Origin: Rusavskia elegans
Taxonomy: Eukaryota > Ascomycota > Lecanoromycetes > Teloschistales > Teloschistaceae
Assembly (NCBI GenBank): GCA_011316305.1
Contig: SAUG01000177.1
Span: 1 to 64,000 of the forward strand
Length of the DNA stretch: 64,000 nt
Reading direction: 5' to 3'
This document shows, in pieces, positions 23,801-34,928 of the stretch (positions within the stretch are counted from its first letter, which is position 1; the number at the start of each line of letters is the position of its first letter). The position numbers and the translations under genes were made by a program. The notes beneath the pieces are model-generated. The model ran no database searches, was not told where the DNA came from, and saw only the letters and a list, made by a program, of their open reading frames with translations.

Positions 23801-26288
23801 ATGGTTCAATCGTAAGCACAAGTGCCGCATTGTTGGATCAATTGAAAACTCACGACCGTAGATCAATCCTCGGTTTCCCTCGGATGGGAGTCAATCGTGA
23901 CCTGAAGAAAGCGACCGAAGCCTACTGGGCCGGAAAGCTTTCGCAGGAAGACCTTTTGGCTGAAGGCAAACGCCTTCGCGCAGAGCACTGGAAGATCCAG
24001 AAAGACGCCGGCGTCGATATTATCCCCAGCAATGACTTCTCATACTACGACCACGTCCTCGACCACATCCAGCTCTTCGGTGTCAGTGGTTCTGTTAATA
24101 CCTTCGGGACGACTCTTTGCTAAACGATGGCCAGGCCACACCACCAAGATATACTCAGCACAACCTTGACCCGATTGATGAATTCTTCGCAATGGGAAGA
24201 GGGCACCAGAAGCCTCAGACCGACAAAGGTCCGGCGGTGGATGTTCCCAGTCTGGTACGGATCCTGACGAACCGTCCTGACTGCCTGCTTTGGCTTACCA
24301 AGCATTAGGAAATGGTCAAATGGTTTGATTCCAATTATCACTACGTCAAGCCCACCCTACAGGACGGCCAGAAATTCAAACTGAACGCAAATCCCAAACC
24401 TGTCGCCGAGTTCCTCGAAGCAAAAGAAGCTGGCGTCGTCACCCGACCAGTGCTCCTTGGCCCAGTATCCTTCCTTACTCTTGGCAAAGCCGATCGGGGC
24501 CAGAAAGTTGACCCAATAGACCTCCTGCAAGACCTCTTGCCCGTCTACGAAGAGCTTCTCACGAAGCTCAAGGAGGCTGGCGCCGAGACTGTCCAGATCG
24601 ATGAGCCCGTTCTCGTTTTTGATCTCCCACCTAGAGTCAAGAATTCATTCAAGCCTGCGTACGAGAAGCTTGGCAATCTTGGTGACAAAGCTCCCAAGCT
24701 CGTCTTCGCTACCTACTTTGGGGATATCGTCCACAACATTGATGTCCTCCAATCGCTACAAAACCTCTATGCCATCCACATCGACGTTGTTCGGAATCCA
24801 GAGCAGCTCGAGACCGTCATCGGCGCCCTTGGAGCCAAGCAGACCCTCTCGGTCGGGGTTGTTGATGGCCGTAACATCTGGAAGACCAATTTCAAGAAGG
24901 CGATCGAGAAAGTCGAGGTCGCCACCCAGAAGCTAGGCAAAGACCGAGTCCTCGTCGCCAGCTCCAGTTCACTGTTGCACACCCCTCACACGCTTGCCAG
25001 CGAAAAGAAGCTTGACGAGGAAGTCAAAGATTGGTTCAGCTTTGCTTGTGAGAAAGCTAAGGAGCTCACTATCATCGCCAAAGCTGTCACAGATGGCCCA
25101 GCAAGCGTCCGGGATGAAATGGAAGCCAATGCCAAATCTATCGAGGCGCGCGCGACATCAGACCTAACCAACGACCCCAAAGTCAAGGAGAGACGGGCGA
25201 AGATCACCGATGAGATGTTCGAGCGGAAATCGCCCTTCCCTACTAGAATCGCTCAACAACAGTCAAGTCTTAATCTACCCATGTTCCCTACTACCACGAT
25301 TGGTTCATTCCCACAAACCAAGGATATTCGAATCCAAAGAAACAAATTCACCAAGGGCGAGATAACCGCCGAAGAGTACGAGAAGTTCATCGAGAAAGAG
25401 ATCCAAGAGGTTGTCAAGATCCAAGAGGAACTCGGCCTTGATGTCTATGTCCACGGCGAGCCAGAACGAAACGACATGGTACAATACTTCGGTGAACGTC
25501 TTACCGGCTACGTCTTCACCACGCACGGTTGGGTACAAAGCTACGGTTCTCGCTGTGTCCGTCCTCCCATCATCGTCGGCGACATCTCGAGGCCCGAGGC
25601 TATGACCGTCAAGGAGTCCAAGTATGCTGCGAGCATTTCGAACAAGCCGATGAAGGGTATGCTTACTGGACCAATTACCTGCCTTCGGTGGTCTTTCCCA
25701 CGTGACGACATTCACCAGTCCGAGCAGGCCCAACAGCTTGCTCTAGCTCTCCGAGACGAAGTCATTGACCTTGAGGCTGCTGGTATCTTCGTTATCCAAG
25801 TGGATGAGCCAGCACTCCGTGAAGGTCTACCACTTCGATCAGGTCTCGCACGTGAGGATTATCTCTCATGGGCCGTCAAGTCTTTCCGCCTTTCCGTTGC
25901 TGGCGTCAAGGACTCTACTCAAATCCATTCCCATTTCTGCTACTCGGAATTCCAGGATTTCTTCTCGGCAATCGCAGCGCTGGACGCTGATGTCCTCAGT
26001 ATCGAGAACAGCAAGAGCGATGCCAAACTTCTCAAGGTCTTCGTTGACGAGGCATACCCACGACACATCGGTCCGGGAGTTTACGACATCCATTCACCTC
26101 GCATTCCCAGCGAGCAGGAAGTCAAAGATCGCGTCCAGGAGATGCTGGAATACCTGAGCCCGGAACAACTTTGGATAGACCCCGACTGTGGTCTCAAGAC
26201 CCGACAATGGCCAGAGACCAAGGCTGCGTTGACTAACATGGTCAACGCCGCTAAGTTCTTCCGAGCCAAGTATGCCAAAGCCAACTGA
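23801..26288 (+). CDS. MET6: Cobalamin-independent methionine synthase (MetE/Met6)
   Basis: Four exons: 23801-23811 (MVQ plus two bases), 23862-24081, 24135-24254 and 24309-26288, 776 residues, as usual for the fungal enzyme. It methylates homocysteine with polyglutamyl 5-methyltetrahydrofolate in the cytosol. The N-terminal domain begins SSILGFPRMGVNRDLKKATE and has YDHVLDHIQLFG; the inter-domain part reads FPTTTIGSFPQT. Zinc ligands are visible: HSHFCYS (His and Cys near 659/661), LSIENSKSD (Glu), and PDCGLKTR (Cys near 744). VIQVDEPALREGLPL and MLTGPITCLRWSFPR are diagnostic. The 11-nt first exon is followed by a GTAAGC donor and is supported by frame and by the conserved MVQS-like start. 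Intron 2 ends GGCCAG, intron 3 CATTAG. Confidence 0.97.
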
Positions 26289-26778
26289 AATTCCAATGTA
26301 ATGACTTACGACCAAATGTTCAACAAGTTCGACTTCCACGGGAGTCTTAAATACAGTTTTGGGGACTCGATCTTAACATCGGCGTCCGGGTGTAAGGTGG
26401 CGGAGATGCGACGAGATACCCAAAAAGTTATCATAGACCTGCAGCTTTCAACATGGCATAGCGGATCTATGGGAAATGGTAGCCAACTCAACCGGGCTTC
26501 CACAATACAGTAATGCGTCCATGTCGGCGCTTGTAAGTAGCAGCTGCTTATAGCCATTGACCTGTCCTTTGGAACATACTCCGAGTGACTTGTATTCTGA
26601 GTTTCAAAACGGTTTGCCCTGCTGGTGACGGTTCTCCATCAGGAGTACACGTGAGTCGCTCTTGCCGTTGCTGGTCTCTTAGTCTTTTGCCTATGCCGTA
26701 TGTACTCTCACAGCACACGATTCATCTCATTATCTATTCTACGAATTACTGAGCAGCATTCATAGTCAACATTTCTAT

Positions 26779-29319
26779 ATGTCTGCATTTCGTCGTTGTT
26801 GCCGGCACCCACGGGCATCGTCGCCAGGGCTTCCACCTGCTGTCTTGGTGCCCAGTCCAACGCAAGATGATGATTACGATACTGACGCGGTGCCTATACT
26901 GACTCCGACTGAGACCTTGGTAGGAAGCCTAAGCCATGGTCCTGACGGGAGGAGGCCATCATCTGATACCGTGGTTTGTCGTGACTCAATTCAGAAGCCC
27001 AGGCTCAAGCTCGTCAGCGAAAAAGGTGAAGATCCACCACACACAGCGCCCGACTCTTCGAAATTCGAGCGGGTAAGTTCTCTTACGATCCCGCGTCGAA
27101 GGTCCCACGCCCGGTCGCAGGCGGCACCTGCGACTGCAGCGGAGGCAGCTCTGGACCAATATGTCAATCTGTCACCGTCGCGGGTTGCGTTGAGGAAACG
27201 ATTGGAAGCCGTCCAAATCATTGATGATCCAAAGTCACCACCGTTACCGATGCTTGGACCTGCCCGAGTCGCAAGCATACCAGAGTCCGCCCTCCCTCCA
27301 CATTGGCGCCTTGACTACAACAAGAGCAGCTCCAGCTTCCGCAAGCCAGGGCTTCGAGAGTTTAGTGCGAATGAACATGAGAAAGAGACAGCCACTGAAA
27401 GAAAGCAGCAGACTATTTCATCGAGATCGAGGAACGAATTTCACGACGGGCAATCGAACAACGCCAACACCAATACAACTGGCAGACTGGAGAATGAGCG
27501 TCTCACCAGCGACCAGGCTTCTACCTCTACCAACGTAATGGACTCCAAAGTCTCGGTCAAACGGAGGGTGACAGCATCGGGAGAACTTGTCATGCTGGCC
27601 AGTCACCATTCAGACTCCACCGCAGCCTCAATTCATCTCTACGACATGAAAATATCCGAGCGAGTAGCGTCGAGCAACTCAAACATCCTTCCCACTGGCG
27701 AATGGCACTCGAGGCGCCAACGTACTTCTACAACGGAGAGTAATCCTTTGCAACCCAAAGGAATGTTACGGTACCAGCACGATCGGGAAACCTCCAGCCT
27801 GCAAAGCCCCAAGCCATCCTCGTCTTTCTACCCATCAAGTGAAGAGGAGTTAGCTTCGAGCAGACGGAGCTCCATGCTTCTGATCGAGAGTCTTCCGGAG
27901 CGACTTCGGAGACTCAAGGTTTCTGCCACGTCAGGAGACCTTTACATAACGTCGGCTCAACACTCACAGATTACCGTTATCCCAAGATCGAGGTTCCCAA
28001 CCACTTTCACAGACGAACCAAACAAACGAGGATCAATCAGCCAGGAACTGCATGAAGATGCATTGGATCTCGATGGGGGAACTTTGGACAAGGACAGGCC
28101 ACCGAGCCCACTTTTGCGTCGGTCGTCAACCGAACCGCGATTGAACAGATTTAAGCGAGATGCTCCGGCCAGCTTTGACGGAAGTGGTGAGTGGCACCTT
28201 TCTCCACCCTCTCGTCAGCCAACTGGCCTCTTGGTCCGTCAGCCGACCTGGTCGGTAGCTCGACGACCGACCGGCACTTTATCGCCCGACGACGGTAAAT
28301 CTGTCTGGGAGAGAGCACTGCGAGAGCATGCAGCAGAGGACAATGTCATTGCAAGGGCTTGGGCAGGAAGCATCTCCTACGAGATCGGACGGGATGACTT
28401 CAAGAGGCGACTCGGAAGTCGCCGGTTCACTCGGACGCCTTCTCCGCTGGGGGGGATCACTGAAGACCCGTGGTCGCAACAACGAGGACGTGAGACCGAG
28501 CCGGGTTCTGGACGGGTATCCCCTACGCAAGCGGTGCCCGACAAGAAGTCTCCAGTTCGGCATAGTTCGCCCATCCAGAAAGTCCATAGGCGGACCGACG
28601 CGATATCGCCTTCAGGGTCTGTAAGGTCTGTTGACTCATGGACTCGGTATCCAAGCCACACGTTCGTCGAACGCAACGAGGCGGCAACCGAACGTAACAA
28701 CATCATCGCGCGCGACTTCGCAGTGAGCCCAACATCTCAGCCAAAGATGTCGAAGAAGAAAAGTCGAAGCATGACGTTCGGCAAGAAGGTTCGACACAAG
28801 ATCACTACGTTCTATACGACACGACGAAGCGACCTCCGCAGGTACAATGCTGGACATCGTTCTTCAATTGCCTTTGGTGGTCGACTAGAGTATCCGGAGC
28901 TAGAGATACCACCGCGAACCTTCGACCCGGTCTTGTTGTCAGATCCTAAAAGCGAAGAAGTGTCACACAGGGAAGATGAGCCACAAGCTGCCCCTGAGAG
29001 GGTTGTAGCATTATCTTTGACATCTTCCCGGGAACCATATTCTCCCGAAGGGTCAAGTTCAGAGATGGCGAGATTGAGTCCCGCCATGAGTCCTGTAGAT
29101 TGGGCAAGGACGTACAATGACCTTGTGGTCCGTCCAAGGAATACCAGCACCGACGAAGAGATTGCCCCTGATGAGATGGCACCGCCAAAAGCAGAAGATG
29201 TGGAAAGAAATAAGGCTGAGCAGGCGGAGGTGGATGCTTTGAGAGAAGCAGCGTTGAAGGCAGCGGATGACTGCTTGAGGAGGAGTATGGACACTGAACG
29301 GTACCCAATGAGGGCCTGA
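26779..29319 (+). CDS. Large disordered protein of unknown function
   Basis: A single uninterrupted 846-codon frame starting at an ATG. It is rich in Ser, Arg, Pro and Thr throughout, with no membrane helix and no catalytic motif I recognise. The only denser blocks are near the C-terminus: SVWERALREHAAEDNVIARA, DDFKRRLGSRRFTRTPSPLG, MSKKKSRSMTFGKKVRHKIT with TFYTTRRSDLRRYNAGHR (basic, possible nuclear or membrane-binding patch), SPVDWARTYNDLVVRP, and an acidic amphipathic stretch with EVDALREAALKAADDCLRRS. Length, lack of stops and codon regularity support a real gene. It looks like a fungal-specific signalling or cytoskeletal scaffold, but that is inference. Confidence 0.75.
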   Translation: MSAFRRCCRHPRASSPGLPPAVLVPSPTQDDDYDTDAVPILTPTETLVGSLSHGPDGRRPSSDTVVCRDSIQKPRLKLVSEKGEDPPHTAPDSSKFERVSSLTIPRRRSHARSQAAPATAAEAALDQYVNLSPSRVALRKRLEAVQIIDDPKSPPLPMLGPARVASIPESALPPHWRLDYNKSSSSFRKPGLREFSANEHEKETATERKQQTISSRSRNEFHDGQSNNANTNTTGRLENERLTSDQASTSTNVMDSKVSVKRRVTASGELVMLASHHSDSTAASIHLYDMKISERVASSNSNILPTGEWHSRRQRTSTTESNPLQPKGMLRYQHDRETSSLQSPKPSSSFYPSSEEELASSRRSSMLLIESLPERLRRLKVSATSGDLYITSAQHSQITVIPRSRFPTTFTDEPNKRGSISQELHEDALDLDGGTLDKDRPPSPLLRRSSTEPRLNRFKRDAPASFDGSGEWHLSPPSRQPTGLLVRQPTWSVARRPTGTLSPDDGKSVWERALREHAAEDNVIARAWAGSISYEIGRDDFKRRLGSRRFTRTPSPLGGITEDPWSQQRGRETEPGSGRVSPTQAVPDKKSPVRHSSPIQKVHRRTDAISPSGSVRSVDSWTRYPSHTFVERNEAATERNNIIARDFAVSPTSQPKMSKKKSRSMTFGKKVRHKITTFYTTRRSDLRRYNAGHRSSIAFGGRLEYPELEIPPRTFDPVLLSDPKSEEVSHREDEPQAAPERVVALSLTSSREPYSPEGSSSEMARLSPAMSPVDWARTYNDLVVRPRNTSTDEEIAPDEMAPPKAEDVERNKAEQAEVDALREAALKAADDCLRRSMDTERYPMRA

Positions 29320-29832
29320 TGGGGATGATTGTTATCGGCTTGCTGATTATTGATCAATTCTACGTCGAGGCTGGGATATTTGGGTCATGCATCACGATCA
29401 ACGTGATTCGTATCAAATGCCAATCTTCTGTGCGCTGGCAACACATTCTATCCACGTGTCAATTCTGCCTTCGGATGCCTGCATGGTGCATACTTCATCT
29501 GTGGATGGGATAGCGGTTGTCGTTTTGGCTGACGCGTCAATGCTGGCGTTGAGTCGAGTCAGTGGGCTATTCTTAGCATTTGTTGAGGGACACCCTTCAT
29601 CGAATTATGCATGGATTCTTTCTTGTGACTGTAACCCATAAGTCAAGGATGTATATACTATATAGTATCTTCTGTTCTCCATCGTCCACGAAAACACCAC
29701 TTGGAGCACAAATCGTGACCACGAGCTGAAATCCTTCGTCCTCCCAAAATCCTGCCAAAATCCTAACTCCGTTCCACCGACCGTCCAATCCCACCTCCGC
29801 TTCATCCCGATACATAATTAATTATTCCACAT

Positions 29833-31809
29833 ATGCGCACCCTTTTACCACCTCCCCCTCCTTCTTCACCCGACTACTCCCTACCTCTCGCCAACCTCGC
29901 CTCCCGCATCCTCTACCCAAACCCTCTCCCCTCCTCCTCTACCAACCACCCCCTCTACATCCTCAACTCCGCCGCCTTCCCCGACGCCCGCGAAACCTCC
30001 TACGACGACCTAGTCCCCTACGTCCTCGCCCGCCTCCCCGCCGAAGACGACCTCCTCGCCGGCCACCAATACGAAATCCTCTTCTTCGCCAAAGCGTCCG
30101 CCGACGATGCGGGGGAAAAGACGGGCAAGAAAAAAAGGCCTGGGTGGCAGTGGTGTGTGCAGACGTATCAATTGCTGTCCAGGATATTGCGGAAGCGATT
30201 GAGTAGGCTATGGATTGTGGGTGCGGAGAGCTGGGTTCGGATGTTGGTGGAGGGGGTGATGGTGATTAGTGGGGGGAAGGGGAGGAAGAAGGTTGTTTTT
30301 TTGAGGGGGCTGAGGGAGTTGGATGGGTGGGGGGTTAGGGTAAGTGAGGTTTGTGTGCCGTGTGGGGTTTGGGTTGTGGAGAGGAGGAGGAGGAGGAAGA
30401 AGAGGAGGGGCAGTGGAGGGGAGGAGGAGGAGGAGGGGAAGGGGAGGGGGAGGAGGGCGTTTGGGGTTAGGGAGCCGTTGCCCAGGTGTACTGGTGAGGA
30501 GGGAGGGAGAGATGAGGGCAGAGTCAGGTTGCCGAGGGTGTTGAGGGAGGCGACGAGTTTTTTGCTTATGGATGAGTGTGTTAAGACGGAGGGGATTTTC
30601 AGGGTCAATGCTAAGGCTGTCATGGTGGAGGTACTGCAGGAGCTTTATGATCAGGGGCAGCAGTTCATTGTGTGGCAGGAACGGGATACGGTGCTTTGCT
30701 TCCCCTTCTGGAGGGACGGCACAGGCGATGTGGGTATGGACGAGCTGAAGGAAAAAGATGGGTACGATGTACACGCTGCCGCGGGACTGATCAAGTTGTG
30801 GTACAAGGAGCTCAGGGAACCCGTATTCCCACAATCATGCTACCAGGCTCTGGGGAAGTTCTACGGAGATGCGGATTTGCAATTGGAGCCACAGCAACTG
30901 GTCGAAATGCTGAGACCCGACGCGGAGTGGACGATTCTAACAACGACGGCGAGGAGGATATTGCGAATGCATCTGCTACCCCTTCTATCACGGATCATCG
31001 ACATGGAAGAATGGAACCATATGACAGCCTATGGCCTTGCTGTGTGCTTCGCACCGGTATTGCTGAGAGGACCAGACATCGAAGAGGACATGAAGATGAT
31101 GGCCATCGTCAGGCGGATATTGGAGGCTATGGTCCGATATTGGAAAGAGCATCTTGCACCAGTCTTCGAGACAGATCCTCAGAGCTTCGAAGCGGAACTC
31201 CGCCTGCCAGAAGTACTTGCAGACCGTGAAGACCCGCTCGAAGAGGGCGGCGACAGCATCTCGCCGTCAGAGGCCCAGATGAGTGGCATCACTCTCATCG
31301 ACAACGATGGCAGCGCCTCAGACACACAGCAAGAGGATGGCTCAGACGAAGACGAAGCACCACCTTTACCACAACGTCCAACACCCTTACCGCCCTTACC
31401 ACCTCGCCCACGCACTTTCCTCGAATCCGAAGGCGGAAGACCCACTTTACCTCCACGAACCCGAAGCTCCACCATCGCCGTTATCCCCATCACCAGTAAT
31501 CCCACCTCGAGTCCCACAAACGGAGTAGATAACCCAGTCAAACGCAAGCCCGCCCCCACAGTGCAGCCGCTACCGAGATATTCGATGGTTGTGGGGACCT
31601 CTTCCTCTCAACAACAACAACAACCACCACCCGCGACGCTGGAACATATACCGTTCTATAATTCCGTCGAGCAACCCATTGAGGAACCGCTGGATGTGGA
31701 TGATATGGATCCTGAGTTGCCGGAGTATGAGGCTTTGCCGGAGTCTTCTGCGAATCGGACAGCTATACCACGGAAACCGGTGCCGGTGAAGAGTGGGAAG
31801 AATGGATAA
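29833..31809 (+). CDS. CRAL-TRIO/RhoGAP protein (Ecm25-like)
   Basis: An intronless 658-residue frame. Residues about 1-190 look like a divergent Sec14/CRAL-TRIO-type lipid-binding domain (PLYILNSAAFPDA, WVRMLVEGVMVISG). A basic/acidic linker (ERRRRRKKRRGSGGEEEEE) follows. The RhoGAP domain spans about 220-440: ATSFLLMDECVKTEGIFRVN contains the arginine finger in EGIFR, followed by AAGLIKLWYKELREPVFP, MTAYGLAVCFAPVLLR and MKMMAIVRRILEAMV. The C-terminal ~190 residues are Pro-rich with PPLPQRPTPLPPLPPRP, a likely SH3 ligand. By family it accelerates GTP hydrolysis by Rho/Cdc42 GTPases. The same order of domains is found in yeast Ecm25 and animal p50RhoGAP. Confidence 0.88.
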   Translation: MRTLLPPPPPSSPDYSLPLANLASRILYPNPLPSSSTNHPLYILNSAAFPDARETSYDDLVPYVLARLPAEDDLLAGHQYEILFFAKASADDAGEKTGKKKRPGWQWCVQTYQLLSRILRKRLSRLWIVGAESWVRMLVEGVMVISGGKGRKKVVFLRGLRELDGWGVRVSEVCVPCGVWVVERRRRRKKRRGSGGEEEEEGKGRGRRAFGVREPLPRCTGEEGGRDEGRVRLPRVLREATSFLLMDECVKTEGIFRVNAKAVMVEVLQELYDQGQQFIVWQERDTVLCFPFWRDGTGDVGMDELKEKDGYDVHAAAGLIKLWYKELREPVFPQSCYQALGKFYGDADLQLEPQQLVEMLRPDAEWTILTTTARRILRMHLLPLLSRIIDMEEWNHMTAYGLAVCFAPVLLRGPDIEEDMKMMAIVRRILEAMVRYWKEHLAPVFETDPQSFEAELRLPEVLADREDPLEEGGDSISPSEAQMSGITLIDNDGSASDTQQEDGSDEDEAPPLPQRPTPLPPLPPRPRTFLESEGGRPTLPPRTRSSTIAVIPITSNPTSSPTNGVDNPVKRKPAPTVQPLPRYSMVVGTSSSQQQQQPPPATLEHIPFYNSVEQPIEEPLDVDDMDPELPEYEALPESSANRTAIPRKPVPVKSGKNG

Positions 31810-34364
31810 TCCTGAGGGGAGGGGAAGTGTGGGTTTTCGTGACCATGTTTACAAGCTGTCGGCGGCGCGGGTGGAAGGCAGGTATGGAAGAAGTACATGG
31901 CTCTCTGACGACGGCTTTTCGTGGTATTTGTCTTTTAGAAAGTGGTCCAATAGCCGAGATCAGGTTACTTTGCAGGCATCACGGGTCTTGGCTGGTGAAG
32001 GAGCACCTAAAGACTAGGTTCTTGGACATTAATGTATTATATTTATCATTCTACGGCTCGAAATATCCGATGGTGCGTGCTATGCGTTACCCTCTCTACC
32101 TTACCTTACCTTTCAGCTCCGTAAAGAACGGACGAAACTAGGTGAAACCTTCATCACACAGATCGAGCAAACAAAACACTAACCTCACCAACCTCACACT
32201 CTTCGAAATCTCCTCGTCATGCTCCTCCTCAACAAATAACGGCCAAGGGCGTTGTCTTGAGGCAGCTCGTTCCCATTCATTACAGCGATCAAGAAGGTTA
32301 TATTTGTTTTCGCCGCTTTTCATTCAACCCCGAAAACAGCTGGGGCTATATATGCTGTGTGGGTCGGCAATGGCTGGCGTAGCGGGAACACCGACAGAAA
32401 TATATTCATTTGTATGCGTATATTCGAGCTCGGCTATAACGTGCAGGTTTGCAGAGGGTACTCGGTTTTTGGCGTTCCTATGGCTTTGGGAGTGTGGATA
32501 GTAGCATATGCTGTTTGGTGTTGCGATGCCGAAAAGCGACGATGAGATGGAGTGCGACAGCGGCGAGGGGCGTTGATGCGAGGTGTTATGTGCTGGGTTC
32601 CGTGTGTTCGGTATCGAGATGTGGAAGTGTCGATGGTGGTTAATGTCGAGGTAGTCGATGTAGTGATTGATGCTGGTGGCGGCGACGAGGCTTTGGATGG
32701 ACTTTTACGAGGTTGGGTGAGGTGTTTTTGACGATTTGAATCGAATGTCTTTGTTGTATGTTCGTGGCTTTTGTTGACGTACTCGGCTTCATGAGTATTG
32801 GTGTTGTGCGCAGTTTTCGGTTTTCATGTGGGTGCACCAACGTTGCAGCTGTTAGTCTAGATGGTAACTCTCGGATTTGATCCTCGATTCTTGTCGGAAT
32901 ACTCTGGTGCTGGAGTTGATGGCTCGTTATCTCCTCGCTTTGGAGGAACTTTGCTCAATAGTCCGTTGAGCGCGGGTTTCATGGAGGATGGCCCACGGAT
33001 TCCTTCTATGATGAAGGTAACGGATCTTCAGTCGGCATGAGAATATCTGTACCATAATGCCGTGGTGACGTATCATTCGTTTGGTACCGTAGCTATGTTG
33101 CTTCGCGAGGAAGGTGGGGATGTTGATCAAGACGTGGGTGTCTATGGTTCACGGAAGCTGCGGATTGTCGATGTTAGGGTCTTCGCGGTGATTCTGCACG
33201 CGAGTCTAATGAGTATAGGGTATGCTGTCGCGAAGAGTGCGGCATGATTAGTCGAAGGTATTGGTAAGTGATGGCAGCGGCAAAGATTGGGAAGGAAGAC
33301 TGTCCGGTTCGCTGGTGTTTGTTATTGGTTTGTGTCGGATAGCACGAGCGAGGTTTTGATTGCGTATCTGTGATCAGTCAAGCAGGTCTCGTACATCATA
33401 GTTGATGATGGCACTAAGCCCCGACATCAACGTATAGCTTGGTTGTGTTTGATGGTACGACGTTTCTCCTGAAAGATACTCATGGTGACGTTCAATTAAG
33501 TCAAACGGGCCGATCGCTTATACCACGATGGAAACATGGTGGAGCCCGCATCAGCCCTTGATCTGGATCAGTAGAAAAAAAGTTTAACGTTGATCGATCA
33601 CTGCTCCTTTGAGAGCTCACCTCCCATTTTTGATACAGCGATTTTCGTAACGCAAGTATTGAAGTCATCTTTGATACAAGAGTCATATCCTTGTAAGGCT
33701 ACCGAGGTTAATAAAGTACTAGTGCCCTGCAATAAAAGCTTGGTCCTGCAGGAAAAGAGGCTAGCGTGCCAAGGTACAGACACCTTGTTTCGACTTCAGC
33801 GAAGTACTCACTGCCATAGGAAAAGAATCCAGAAGGTACCTACGAGAGCAAAAGATCACGATCCGGCCAGAACATGTATGACAAATTGATTCTTCGGGCA
33901 GGAACTTCAATGTTGACTTCAAAGGCAATTTACACCGTTATTCCTATCACTTGGGATCTTTTCCGTTATTCCACCAGGTTGGAGTACATCTCTCCTTCTC
34001 GACCAGGGAATCCGAAAAAATGGAGATGAGCCTTGATGGGCTTTCAAAGAATGTGTTTTGATTGATCTAGCCTGAGCCTTCGATGTCTTACACCATGCGT
34101 CTCTCCAATAACATGACTTCCTGGCCGGAACAACATGGCTACCATACAACCAGCGCGAACCTGGTCACAACGACTTCCTTCCCGATCCTAGCTGGCAAAT
34201 CTGACCGAATTGTTGAATGCCATCATCCGTCGAGAACGGGACCAGACTTTCGGGCGCTTTCTGAGGTGGGGTTTTCACACTATGAGAGTCAAATGTGAGC
34301 TTCCCTGACCAAGTAAGATGACCTCACAAGCCTGCTAACTTACTTCGATGCTCTGGCTCATATC
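31810..34364. other. 2.5-kb stretch without a supported gene
   Basis: Only short frames (under about 120 codons) with no family signature. A sequence near 32850-32880 has a tRNA A-box-like run but fails as a tRNA. No transposon or CRISPR-like structure seen. Confidence 0.4.
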
Positions 34365-34928
34365 TCAGATGGATGTCCCACGTTCTGCTGGCTGTACAAC
34401 ACTCTTGTTAGCTTCAGCTGCAGCCAAAGCATTCAAGGCTTTTTCGTAAGCTTCCATTGCAACCTTGTCCCCCACCTTTTTCTTGAACTCTGATACTCCG
34501 TGACCAAAGAACTTTGCGATCGTGCTGCTCTGATTAAAAGACTCTTTGGCTGCTGTCGCGATGAAGCCTGCCGTTGCCCTCTCGGGAGCCTGAAACCGAT
34601 TCTGCCGGAAATCGTTAGGAGGGTCCCATAGCTGGTCGACTTTGAGGTAATGCTTAAAGTTGTTCCATTTCATCTCATCATCCACCTTACGGTGAATCAC
34701 AACAAAGTAGCTAGCGAATTCCTTGTCTGTTCCCGCATCCTTGCCAATCCAGTAAACGCCTTCTGTGTGCTTCAAGTCCTTTTCAAGCGTGTCTTCATCT
34801 GGCTTCTCTTCGAGTGCGATGTTGCTGTTTTTAGAGTATACACGAATCAGATGGTAATCAGGTAAGTCAGTGTTGTCTCGATCGGGACGGATCTGGTCAT
34901 CCGCGAACAACTCGCGTCGCTGTGTCAT
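34365..34928 (-). CDS. Uncharacterised 187-residue protein
   Basis: A single frame from an ATG at 34928 (MTQRRELFADDQIRPDRDNT). Middle part: YHLIRVYSKNSNIALEEKPD, GVYWIGKDAGTDKEFASYFV, VIHRKVDDEMKWNNFKHYLK. C-terminal part: ATAAKESFNQSSTIAKFFG, SEFKKKVGDKVAMEAYEKAL and NALAAAEANK, predicted helical. No signal peptide or membrane segment. The composition is that of a normal soluble protein and the frame is much longer than chance for this GC content. I do not recognise the family. Confidence 0.6.
   Translation of the reverse strand: MTQRRELFADDQIRPDRDNTDLPDYHLIRVYSKNSNIALEEKPDEDTLEKDLKHTEGVYWIGKDAGTDKEFASYFVVIHRKVDDEMKWNNFKHYLKVDQLWDPPNDFRQNRFQAPERATAGFIATAAKESFNQSSTIAKFFGHGVSEFKKKVGDKVAMEAYEKALNALAAAEANKSVVQPAERGTSI

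Noticed and set aside
32850..32925. Possible tRNA (TAGTCTAGATGG resembles an A-box)
   Set aside because: No pairing acceptor or anticodon stem can be drawn and the downstream GGATTTGATCC is a poor B-box at the wrong distance.
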